64,000 bases of DNA, taken from positions 1 through 64,000 of the forward strand of contig NZ_JAFBEE010000002.1 of the NCBI RefSeq assembly GCF_016908555.1, written 5' to 3'. A program made the translations under genes and the position numbers. Source of the DNA: Alkaliphilus hydrothermalis (GTDB lineage: Bacteria; Bacillota; Clostridia; Peptostreptococcales; Natronincolaceae). The notes under the pieces are model-generated. The model saw only the letters and a program-made list of their open reading frames with translations. It was not told the origin of the DNA and searched no databases. This document shows positions 8,827-16,919 of the stretch, piece by piece. Each line of letters opens with the position of its first letter. Positions within the stretch are counted from its first letter, which is position 1.

Positions 8827-10722
8827 GTGAAGCATATTATTATCGGAACTGCTGGGCATATAGATCATGGAAAAACAACTTTAATCAGAGCCTTGACTGG
8901 TAGAGATACAGACCGTCTAAAGGAAGAGAAAAAGAGGGGAATTTCAATAGATTTAGGCTTTACTCATTTTGACTTACCCAGTGGCAAAAGGGCTGGAATA
9001 ATTGATGTACCTGGTCACGAGAAGTTTATCAGAAACATGTTGGCCGGAGTAGGTGGAATGGATATCGTTATGCTGGTGATTGCAGCAGACGAAGGGGTAA
9101 TGCCCCAGACCAAAGAGCACTTAGACATACTTTCATTATTAAAGATTAAAAAAGGAATCATTGTTATAACAAAGGCAGGATTAGTTGACGAAGACTGGTT
9201 GGAGCTGATCAAGGAGGATGTACGGGAAAAAGTACAGGGAACCTTCCTAAAGGAAGCAGAGGTTTTGGCGGTGGATTCTGTTGCAGGGATAGGAGTTAAG
9301 GAACTAATTGCAAAAATAGATGATTTAGCAGAGGAAACCGACAGTAGAGATATTCAATCCCCTGTGAGGATGCCTATAGATCGAGTTTTTACCATAACAG
9401 GATTTGGGACGGTTGTAACGGGAACCCTGATAGAAGGTAAAATTTCTTTAGAAGAAACCTTAGAAATTTTACCTGAAAATGTAAAGGTAAGGGTAAGAAG
9501 TATACAAGTCCATGGCAAATCTGTAGAAACTGCCTACGCCGGTCAGCGGGTAGCAATTAATCTAGCCAATGTTAAGAAGGAAGACATTGAACGGGGACAA
9601 ATCCTGGTACAGGCTGACTCGGTAGAAACCACCATGATGCTGGATGGAAAACTACAATTACTTAAAGATTATCCTAGAAAGCTTCAAAATCGTGATCGCG
9701 TAAGATTATATCATGGATCTACTGAAATATTAGCCCGTGTTGCCTTGTTGGATAAGGAAGAATTGCAACCTGGAGAAACAGGCTTTATTCAGTTAAGATT
9801 GGAGGAGGCAACGGCTGTAAAAAAGGGAGATCATATTGTGGTTAGACTCTACTCACCGATGGAGACTATCGGAGGCTTTGTTGTGGTAGATGCCAACCCC
9901 AAAAAACATAAAAGATTTGATGATAAGGTCATCCAAGAATTGAAGATGAAGGAAAAGGGTACACCAGAGGAAATATTAGAAAAGCATATTGAAAGTGTCA
10001 GTAACGAATTCCCCGATTTATCAGTATTAGCAAAGATGACGGGGCAGCAGACCACAGAGATAGAAGCATTGTTAAAGCCCTTGTTAGAAAAAGACAGAGT
10101 TATTTTATTGGAAGGAAATTATCTTCTACATAGACGATATTATGAGGGTTTAAAGGACAAAATAAAGGAGATGCTTTCTGAATACCATACCAGCAATCCC
10201 CTCAGAAAGGGAATGCTTAAGGAAGAGCTAAAGAGTAAAATCTTTGCTAAGAAAAAAGGTAAGGTTATTGACGCTTTTATTGAAAAAATAAAAGAGGATC
10301 AATTTGTTAAAACCTTTGATAAATTTATTGCCAACTACGATTTTGAAATTAAATTTAATGACACACAAAGTAAAATTAAGAAACAAATTGAAGATGCTTA
10401 TTTAAAAGAGCCCTATAGCACACCAAAGATTGAAGATGCCATCAAAGCAAGTACCTTCAAAAAACAAGAGGTGGAGCAAGTAGTAGAAGCGCTGATGGGT
10501 AAGGAATTAGTTCGAGTAAGTCCAGATGTTCTAATCCATCAAAAAGCTATAGAGGATGCTCAAGGGAAGTTAACGGAGTACATTCAAAAAAACGGAAGTA
10601 TAACCCTTGCAGAATTTAGAGACATATTAAATACAAGTAGAAAATATGCCATGGCAATATTAGAATACTTTGATAATAACAGGATTACAAAACGGGATGA
10701 AGATAAGAGAACGCTGTATTAG
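8827..10722 (+). CDS. selB: Selenocysteine-specific elongation factor SelB
   Basis: SelB is an EF-Tu-like GTPase that delivers Sec-tRNA to UGA codons marked by a SECIS. The 631-residue protein has G1 GTAGHIDHGKTTLI, G3 DVPGHEKF, EF-Tu-like beta domains, and C-terminal winged-helix repeats (about residues 380-631) that bind the SECIS. It starts at GTG after AAAGGAGGG. One oddity: the G4 motif reads ITKAGLVD, so the Asp that normally reads guanine in T/NKxD is Gly118 (codon GGA, 9178-9180). The rest of the gene is intact. Confidence 0.95.
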   Translation: MKHIIIGTAGHIDHGKTTLIRALTGRDTDRLKEEKKRGISIDLGFTHFDLPSGKRAGIIDVPGHEKFIRNMLAGVGGMDIVMLVIAADEGVMPQTKEHLDILSLLKIKKGIIVITKAGLVDEDWLELIKEDVREKVQGTFLKEAEVLAVDSVAGIGVKELIAKIDDLAEETDSRDIQSPVRMPIDRVFTITGFGTVVTGTLIEGKISLEETLEILPENVKVRVRSIQVHGKSVETAYAGQRVAINLANVKKEDIERGQILVQADSVETTMMLDGKLQLLKDYPRKLQNRDRVRLYHGSTEILARVALLDKEELQPGETGFIQLRLEEATAVKKGDHIVVRLYSPMETIGGFVVVDANPKKHKRFDDKVIQELKMKEKGTPEEILEKHIESVSNEFPDLSVLAKMTGQQTTEIEALLKPLLEKDRVILLEGNYLLHRRYYEGLKDKIKEMLSEYHTSNPLRKGMLKEELKSKIFAKKKGKVIDAFIEKIKEDQFVKTFDKFIANYDFEIKFNDTQSKIKKQIEDAYLKEPYSTPKIEDAIKASTFKKQEVEQVVEALMGKELVRVSPDVLIHQKAIEDAQGKLTEYIQKNGSITLAEFRDILNTSRKYAMAILEYFDNNRITKRDEDKRTLY

Positions 10723-10759
10723 AAGGGCAGGATTTAACTAAGAGTATTCAAATATAATG

Positions 10760-10784
10760 ACTGGGCAAGATTGTCCAGTTTTTT
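10760..10784 (+). terminator. Terminator after selB
   Basis: ACTGGGCA pairs with TGTCCAGT (one G-U) around AGAT, followed by TTTTTT. It ends the selAB unit. Confidence 0.75.
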
Positions 10785-10917
10785 ATCTTTAATTATATGT
10801 AAATATTATATATAATGAAAGTGTAATACGTAAGAGTGCTGATTTTTTGAAGTGACGAAGAAGATAATGGGTTTTCATAAGGCTAAAGGGGAATAATAAT
10901 AGATGAGGTGATAATAT

Positions 10918-11607
10918 ATGGCAAATAGGATTTTAATTGTAGATGATGAGCCTTTATTAGTCAAAGGTCTGAAATATAGTTTAGAACAGGATGGATATGA
11001 GATTATAACTGCAACTGATGGAGAAGAAGCGGTTGAAAAGGCCCTTAATGAAAAAGTAGACTTAATCCTTTTAGACTTGATGCTACCCAAAATGGATGGA
11101 TTGGAGGTCTGTCAAAAAATTAGACAAGACCAACAGACACCAATCATCATGCTTACTGCTAAGGGTGAAGATATCAGTAAAATCTTAGGTTTAGAGTATG
11201 GAGCTGACGATTATTTGACGAAGCCCTTTAACATTTTGGAGCTAAAGGCAAGAATTAAAGCTGTAATGAGACGTTTCCAAAATACTGACCAGTCTTCAAT
11301 TGATCGAGTGATTAAAATTGATGACTTTAAAATGAATACGCTTGGACGAAAAGTAACTATTAGAGATGAAGATATCAATTTGACAGCAAAAGAATTTGAT
11401 CTATTACTTTTATTGGCTTCCAACCAAGGAAAGGTATATGCTCGGGAGGAACTATTGGAGATTATTTGGGGCTATGAATACTTTGGAGATTTACGAACAG
11501 TGGATGTGCATGTCAGACGATTAAGAGAAAAAATTGAAAAAAACTCCAGTCACCCCGAATACATATTGACTAAGTGGGGGGTTGGGTACTATTTTAGGAA
11601 TAAATAG
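10918..11607 (+). CDS. OmpR/PhoB-family response regulator
   Basis: A 229-residue two-domain regulator. The receiver domain (1-120) has the acidic pair DDE at 9-11, the phospho-acceptor Asp53 in LLDLMLP, the conserved Thr in LTAKG and the Lys in TKPF. The C-terminal winged helix (about 130-228) has the RTVDVHVRRLREKIE recognition region. It overlaps the following kinase gene by 26 bases, a tightly coupled operon. WalR/PhoP-like families are closest by eye; the target genes cannot be told. Confidence 0.93.
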   Translation: MANRILIVDDEPLLVKGLKYSLEQDGYEIITATDGEEAVEKALNEKVDLILLDLMLPKMDGLEVCQKIRQDQQTPIIMLTAKGEDISKILGLEYGADDYLTKPFNILELKARIKAVMRRFQNTDQSSIDRVIKIDDFKMNTLGRKVTIRDEDINLTAKEFDLLLLLASNQGKVYAREELLEIIWGYEYFGDLRTVDVHVRRLREKIEKNSSHPEYILTKWGVGYYFRNK

Positions 11608-13033
11608 TAAGTTTATTAGTATTAGGTGGAAGCTCTTATCCACCTATTTATTATTACTAGTTATTGCTTTGTTGATTATTAATATTTTTGTTTATGAACG
11701 AATCAAGAGTAACTATATAACTGAAAAGGAAATCAGTTACATCACTCAAGGAAACATTATATCCAACAGAGTACGGCTGTCGGTGGACGAGGAAAATAAA
11801 ATGTTCAATCAGCTTGTTTTGAGTCAAATGATGGAGGAAGTCAGCCGTCTGGTGGATGGGAGGATTTTGATAGTAGATCGTGAGAATACTGTAATGTACG
11901 ACTCCTTCCATGATTTGAAAAATTCCCCAATAAACCTCTATGAAGTCAATAGAGCAATGAAGGGGGAGCAAATAAGCCACCAATATGATTTGCCTAAATT
12001 CGGCAAGGTTCTATATATTGGGGTTCCTGTTAGTTACTATGACGATTATTCTGACACAATATTAGGGGTGGTGTTTTTATCTGTTTCCTTGGAGGATACG
12101 TATCAAAGAATCAATAACATTAAAAACCTACTATTTTTTATATCACTTATCACGTTGCTTTTAATTACAGTCATTAGCCTTCTGCTTTCTGATATGATTT
12201 CTGAACCCATCAAGGAATTGACAGAAGTGATGCAAAAGACTGCCCATGGGGCGATGGACCAAAAGGTATCTATGGAGGGAAATGATGAGATAGGACAGCT
12301 TTCAAAGGCTTATAACTTTATGAGTACAAAGCTTAGTCATATCGAAAAGCAGCGGCAGGATTTTGTGGCGAACGTGTCCCGTGAGCTAAAGACTCCTCTT
12401 AGTTCCATGAAACTCTTGTCGGAATCCCTACTGACTCAGCCAGACACCCCTGTGGAGGTGTACCAAGAGTTTTTAAAGGATATTGATTCAGAGATCGATA
12501 GGTTGAATGGTATTATAGAGAGTCTGTTGGCAATGGTGGATATGAATGAGGAAAAGCTAAAATTAGATTATCAGTTGGCCTCTGTCAATTATTTAGTTGA
12601 AAAGGTGGCTAATAGTATACGACCTTTAGCCCACAAAAAGAATATTAAGATTTTTATTAATCAGTGGGAGAAGATTCAAATATATCTTGATAAGGGAAAG
12701 ATATATCAAGCGCTTATGAATATCATCCATAATGCTGTAAAATACACTGACGAAGGTGGTAAGGTGGTTATTAGTATCTTAAAGGAGGGTAAATACGTGG
12801 TGATACGTATAGATGATAATGGAATTGGAATTCCAACCGATAGTCTACCTTATATATTTGAGCGGTTTTATCGGGTGGATAGTGCAAGATCAAGAAAGAC
12901 TGGGGGCTCTGGGCTAGGACTTTCAATTTCACATCAAATCATTAGCCTTCACCAAGGGACAGTAGATGTGGAGAGTACTGTAAATGTAGGTACCACATTT
13001 TATATTAGGCTTCCGATGGAGTTGAATCCATAG
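11582..13033 (+). CDS. Sensor histidine kinase with Arg replacing the phospho-acceptor His
   Basis: A 483-residue membrane sensor: TM1 near 14-34, an extracellular sensor domain, TM2 near 182-206, HAMP, a HisKA-like helix, and a HATPase_c domain with intact N box (HNAVKYTDEGG), G1 (DDNGIGIP), F box (FERFYR) and G2 (GGSGLGLSI). The H box normally reads SHELKTP; here it is SRELKTP, with Arg267 encoded by CGT at 12380-12382. ATP binding looks intact but standard autophosphorylation on His should be lost. The start is a TTG inside the regulator gene, preceded by a G-rich run. It could act as a pseudokinase, a phosphatase, or carry a point mutation. Confidence 0.9.
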   Translation: MGTILGINSKFISIRWKLLSTYLLLLVIALLIINIFVYERIKSNYITEKEISYITQGNIISNRVRLSVDEENKMFNQLVLSQMMEEVSRLVDGRILIVDRENTVMYDSFHDLKNSPINLYEVNRAMKGEQISHQYDLPKFGKVLYIGVPVSYYDDYSDTILGVVFLSVSLEDTYQRINNIKNLLFFISLITLLLITVISLLLSDMISEPIKELTEVMQKTAHGAMDQKVSMEGNDEIGQLSKAYNFMSTKLSHIEKQRQDFVANVSRELKTPLSSMKLLSESLLTQPDTPVEVYQEFLKDIDSEIDRLNGIIESLLAMVDMNEEKLKLDYQLASVNYLVEKVANSIRPLAHKKNIKIFINQWEKIQIYLDKGKIYQALMNIIHNAVKYTDEGGKVVISILKEGKYVVIRIDDNGIGIPTDSLPYIFERFYRVDSARSRKTGGSGLGLSISHQIISLHQGTVDVESTVNVGTTFYIRLPMELNP

Positions 13034-13085
13034 GAAGGTAATTTTGTGCTAAATGAATTGAGTATCAACAGAGAGGGGGGGGAGT

Positions 13086-13961
13086 ATGAGGAGAAATGTC
13101 TGGTTGCTTTTATTATTGATTTTAATTTTTACAATTCTAATGACTCGCTGCGTGACTCAACAGTATTATGATGATAGGGTGGGGGAAGCACCACTGGAAA
13201 TTGCCCCATATCCAGAGAGAATCGTAGAGTTGGTAAATATATACTTTGCTAATGGAGGAAATGAATATCTAAAACGGGAACAACGGGCCATTGAAAGGAC
13301 AAAAGAATCTAAAGAAGAGGTAATACTACGGGAATTAATTGATGGACCTAAAGATCAATTGCTCTCTAAAACAATTCCTCCTCAAACTAGATTGTTTTCT
13401 GTATCTACTGTAAATGGAACTAGCTATGTCAATCTATCAAAGGAATTCATCACCAATTTCATTGGTGGAGATCGGGCTGAAGTGACAACGGTCTACTCCA
13501 TTGTTAATACCCTTACAGAATTAGAACATATCAAGCAGGTACAAATCTTAGTTGAGGGAGAACGAATAGAGCACTACCAAAATAATCTTTCTTTAAAGGA
13601 GCCCTATCCTCGAAATGAAGGTGTAATTAACAAACCTTTCCCAACCCCTTCGGAGACTTTGGAAACTTATTTTACTCATCTGGAGAATATGGAATATAGA
13701 AGGGCCTATGACTTAATCTATCGACCCCTAGATTATGATCTTGATTATGCTATTTTCTATCATTATATGAGGAGAAACAAAATTGAAATAGTAGACTACA
13801 CCATCAAGGGATATAGTATAATTAGGACAAAAGAGGGCTGGCTGATGGTGGTGGACTACGAGGAAAAATATAAGGATGGATCAGTAGTTGAAAAAAAGAA
13901 AGCTGAGTTTGAATTCAAAAACGAACTAGGTGAATGGCAAATGATATTTAAGGAGATTTAG
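13086..13961 (+). CDS. GerMN-domain lipoprotein
   Basis: A 291-residue predicted lipoprotein: an N-terminal hydrophobic signal ends in LMTRC, giving a lipidated Cys22. Residues about 45-165 match the GerMN (sporulation and germination) domain, including ELIDGP and the NTLTEL..I..VQILVEGE region. The C-terminal part (about 185-291) resembles a small NTF2-like fold, but I am not sure. It follows the regulator and kinase genes by 52 bases, with a GAGGGGGGGAG ribosome site. Regulator, kinase and GerMN lipoprotein in this order parallels MtrA-MtrB-LpqB of actinobacteria. Confidence 0.82.
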   Translation: MRRNVWLLLLLILIFTILMTRCVTQQYYDDRVGEAPLEIAPYPERIVELVNIYFANGGNEYLKREQRAIERTKESKEEVILRELIDGPKDQLLSKTIPPQTRLFSVSTVNGTSYVNLSKEFITNFIGGDRAEVTTVYSIVNTLTELEHIKQVQILVEGERIEHYQNNLSLKEPYPRNEGVINKPFPTPSETLETYFTHLENMEYRRAYDLIYRPLDYDLDYAIFYHYMRRNKIEIVDYTIKGYSIIRTKEGWLMVVDYEEKYKDGSVVEKKKAEFEFKNELGEWQMIFKEI

Positions 13962-14293
13962 AAATTACAATGATACAATATATCATCCGTCAACTACCCA
14001 CCACCTAAAGGTAATGGGTTTCTGTGCCACAAAAATTTATGAAATTGTATAGTAGTAATTTTTAGTACTTTCTAGGGTAGGGATATTACTTATAAGGGGT
14101 AATCATGGATGGGCTCATAAGGTTTTTTAGATATATGTGTTAGTTTAGTTTTTTTCCGTATAAAGAAGTTAATTTTAGAAGAGAATAGAAAATGTAAAAT
14201 TCAATATAAAATATTAACCTTGATAAAACTTAAATATTGTAGTAGATTTATATTTGTTGCAAAAAGTATACAAAATAAATTTTGATTTACGTG
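13962..14293. other. Long AT-rich gap upstream of gdhA
   Basis: No coding frame is visible. A possible weak hairpin lies near 14000-14020. No good terminator was found after the GerMN gene. Confidence 0.35.
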
Positions 14294-14322
14294 TTTACAG
14301 ATGAGAAGAGGGATGTTATAAT
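14294..14322 (+). promoter_or_regulatory. Promoter of gdhA
   Basis: TTTACA (14294-14299) and a perfect TATAAT (14317-14322) with 17-base spacing. This implies a start near 14330 and a leader of about 135 bases. Confidence 0.8.
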
Positions 14323-14332
14323 CTGATTGTTA

Positions 14333-14462
14333 AAGAAATAACTTATCTAAGAATGCTGGAAAACGTTTTACATAATAAAGATTCCAGTTTTAAGCTTTAA
14401 CTTATCTCAGATAGTAAAATCCGAAAAGGATTGCTTTAATTTCCTTAAAAAAACGAGGGGGT
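14333..14462 (+). promoter_or_regulatory. Structured 5' leader of gdhA
   Basis: The leader holds a direct repeat TAACTTATCT (near 14339 and 14399) flanking a hairpin whose arms are CTGGAA and TTCCAG. A T-rich stretch follows and then GAGGGGG before the start. It does not match a riboswitch I recognise. Confidence 0.35.
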
Positions 14463-14464
14463 TT

Positions 14465-15835
14465 ATGAAAATGGCAGAAAAATTAAGTGCAAAGCAGTAT
14501 ATTGAAAAGGTACTTGCTGAAGTTAAACAAAGAAACGGAAACGAACCAGAATTCATCCAAGCAGTAGAAGAAGTTTTAGTTTCATTAGAAAAGGTTTTAG
14601 AGCAAAAGCCAGAGTACATCGAAGCAAACATTTTAGGAAGAATTACTGAGCCAGAAAGACAAATCGTGTTCAGAGTACCTTGGACAGATGACCAAGGAAA
14701 TGTTCAAGTAAACCGTGGTATGAGGGTACAATTCAACGGAGTACTTGGACCATACAAGGGCGGAATTAGATTCCATCCTTCAGTATATCTTGGAATTATT
14801 AAATTCTTAGGTTTTGAGCAAATCTTTAAGAACTCATTAACTGGTCTTCCAATCGGTGGAGGTAAAGGTGGTTCTGACTTTGATCCAAGAGGAAAATCAG
14901 ATGCTGAAATCATGAGATTCTGCCAAAGCTTTATGACTGAATTATACAGACATATCGGACCAGACGTAGACGTTCCAGCTGGAGACATCGGTGTTGGTGG
15001 AAAAGAAATCGGATACATGTATGGACAATACAGAAGAATCAGAGGAGCATTCGAAAATGGAGTTCTTACTGGTAAAGGGTTAACTTACGGTGGAAGCTTA
15101 ATTAGACCAGAAGCTACAGGATTTGGTTGTACTTACTTCTGTAATGAAATGTTAAAGCATGAGGGACAAACTTTTGAAGGTAAAACTGTTGCTGTTTCTG
15201 GATTCGGTAACGTAGCTTGGGGAGCTTGTCAAAAGGTAGCTGACCTTGGTGGTAAAGTAGTTACTCTATCTGGACCAGACGGATACATCTACGATCCAGA
15301 AGGTATTACTGGAGAGAAGATTGATTACTTAGTAGAAATGTTAAATGCAAATAAAGGTGCAAGAGTTAAGGACTATGCTGATAAGTACGGAGTACAGTTC
15401 TTCCCAGGAGAAAAGCCATGGGGAGTTAAAGTTGATATCGTAATGCCTTGTGCTATTCAAAACGATATTACTTTAGACCATGCTAAGCAAATCGTAGCTA
15501 ATGGAACTAAGTTTGTATCTGAAGGTGCTAATATGCCTTGTACAAATGAAGCTATTGAGTACTTCCTTGAAAATGGAGTAATCGTAGGGCCTGCTAAGGC
15601 TGCAAATGCTGGTGGAGTTGCTACTTCTGCATTAGAAATGTCTCAAAACAGCATGCGATTGGCTTGGACTAAAGAAGAAGTTGATGAGAAGTTAAGACAA
15701 ATCATGATCAACATCCATGATAACGCTGCTAAGGCATCTGAGCAATTCGGATTAGGTTACAACCTAGTTGCTGGAGCAAACATTGCTGGATTTGTTAAGG
15801 TTGCAGAAGCAATGCACGCACAAGGGGACTATTAA
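14465..15835 (+). CDS. gdhA: Glutamate dehydrogenase (hexameric, NADP-type)
   Basis: A 456-residue enzyme interconverting glutamate with 2-oxoglutarate and ammonia. The substrate domain carries GPYKGGIRFHP, the catalytic-site PIGGGKGGSDFDPRGKSD, and PAGDIGVGGKEIGYM. The nucleotide domain has the Rossmann motif VSGFGNVAWG. Length and motifs fit the roughly 50-kDa NADP-dependent class, though cofactor use is inferred. The start is ATG after GAGGGGG; a second in-frame ATG lies two codons later. A consensus promoter, a leader and a strong terminator make it a single-gene unit, probably highly expressed. Confidence 0.96.
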   Translation: MKMAEKLSAKQYIEKVLAEVKQRNGNEPEFIQAVEEVLVSLEKVLEQKPEYIEANILGRITEPERQIVFRVPWTDDQGNVQVNRGMRVQFNGVLGPYKGGIRFHPSVYLGIIKFLGFEQIFKNSLTGLPIGGGKGGSDFDPRGKSDAEIMRFCQSFMTELYRHIGPDVDVPAGDIGVGGKEIGYMYGQYRRIRGAFENGVLTGKGLTYGGSLIRPEATGFGCTYFCNEMLKHEGQTFEGKTVAVSGFGNVAWGACQKVADLGGKVVTLSGPDGYIYDPEGITGEKIDYLVEMLNANKGARVKDYADKYGVQFFPGEKPWGVKVDIVMPCAIQNDITLDHAKQIVANGTKFVSEGANMPCTNEAIEYFLENGVIVGPAKAANAGGVATSALEMSQNSMRLAWTKEEVDEKLRQIMINIHDNAAKASEQFGLGYNLVAGANIAGFVKVAEAMHAQGDY

Positions 15836-15870
15836 GAATAAGTAGTTAAATATCATATTAATTATAAAAA

Positions 15871-15906
15871 ACCACTTGAGGCTATTTAAGTTTCAAGTGG
15901 TTTTTG
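15871..15906 (+). terminator. Terminator after gdhA
   Basis: ACCACTTGA (15871-15879) pairs with TCAAGTGGT (15893-15901), followed by TTTT. Confidence 0.85.
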
Positions 15907-16017
15907 TTGTTTAGCAGGTACTGAAACATATCTGAGATTATGCCTTGCACTGCAAAAAATTCGAGGAGAATATGTCAAAAATAAACTTCTATGGATACAT
16001 CGATATAGGTTCTGATT

Positions 16018-16053
16018 TTACAACTTGTAATTAGCAGAAAGTTATGATAAAAT
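16018..16053 (+). promoter_or_regulatory. Candidate promoter with palindromic operator
   Basis: TTGTAA (16025-16030) and TAAAAT (16048-16053) are 17 bases apart. The -35 box overlaps a perfect 13-base palindrome TTACAACTTGTAA (16018-16030), a plausible repressor site. It drives the 3-TM protein gene and perhaps the whole island. Confidence 0.5.
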
Positions 16054-16144
16054 CAATTGGAAATAAATGTGTTTTATGAAAATTAGCCATAAGCTTTCAA
16101 AAAATAATGTGAGACGCGGGAAATCGCGGCCGAAGGAGGCAAAC

Positions 16145-16627
16145 ATGTATTACAGATTTTCAAAATTTGCAAAAACCATAATAATTGTTAATGTAGTATT
16201 AACTTTAGCTGTTGCTCTTATTCATGGGTATAATATTCATCGGATCAAAGAAAGTAATGAGAAAATCTTTAATGTTATGCAGGAGAAAAAAGTAATTAGA
16301 GACACAGCTATACGAATGCTAGAAAATGAGGGCGAGGAATTATTCATTAATCAAGAATTCACCACATACTTTGGAATGTGTGTTTCTATTTTCACACTGT
16401 TACTTTTATACAAATATGCAAAAAGTAACGGATTCTTTTTTGGATTTTTAGTCGCCATCAGTAGTTTGTTTACATCATTTGTAGGGGGGCTGCTACTGTT
16501 TTATCTTATCTTGTCTGGAAAAAGTGAAATAGCTGGTAAGAAAGAAAGATTTACATATAAGAATGATTGGGAAAAGTATATTCATAAAAAAGTAATTCTG
16601 ATTGAGAATACAGAGGATAAAGTATAG
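16145..16627 (+). CDS. Small three-TM membrane protein of unknown function
   Basis: I do not recognise a family. The 160-residue protein has hydrophobic segments near residues 9-28, 73-91 and 98-123, a charged loop (about 29-70) rich in Glu and Lys, and a basic C-terminal tail. I start at the ATG after AAGGAGGCAAAC; the frame is open 26 codons further up without a ribosome site. Just before the ribosome site is an unusually GC-rich hairpin, CGCG...CGCG. It opens the accessory island with the 49-residue peptide and ABC genes downstream, so a link to that transport system is plausible. Confidence 0.6.
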   Translation: MYYRFSKFAKTIIIVNVVLTLAVALIHGYNIHRIKESNEKIFNVMQEKKVIRDTAIRMLENEGEELFINQEFTTYFGMCVSIFTLLLLYKYAKSNGFFFGFLVAISSLFTSFVGGLLLFYLILSGKSEIAGKKERFTYKNDWEKYIHKKVILIENTEDKV

Positions 16628-16739
16628 ACCTGCTTACTTAATTGAGAAATTTATGTTTTATATATTAACAAAATGAAAGCTTCGATAATAAAGTCTGCTC
16701 AAATGATTAGGCAAATTTATCTATTGTAAGGAGGATAAT

Positions 16740-16889
16740 ATGAAAGATTTTAGAGTGTGGCTCAATGAAGGTTCAAATGAAAAAGGGCTCCTATTTAAAA
16801 AAAGAACTTCATCAATCTCAAATATAAGTGTTATTGCAGGTGTTGTCATTATCATTGTATTCTCAATAGTATACAGGTTTTTCATTTAG
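16740..16889 (+). CDS. 49-residue single-TM peptide
   Basis: A short frame with a strong ribosome site (AAGGAGGATAAT) directly before ATG. The N-terminal half is polar and charged (MKDFRVWLNEGSNEKGLLFK), then KRTSS, then one hydrophobic helix (about 29-48) ending at the C terminus. There is no Cys and no double-Gly leader. It lies 30 bases upstream of the first ABC ATPase-permease gene. It could be a small subunit, a regulator or a secreted or processed peptide of that system; sequence alone does not decide. Confidence 0.6.
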   Translation: MKDFRVWLNEGSNEKGLLFKKRTSSISNISVIAGVVIIIVFSIVYRFFI

Positions 16890-16919
16890 ATCTATTAAAA
16901 GTAGGCAGGTGTAAGGTTA

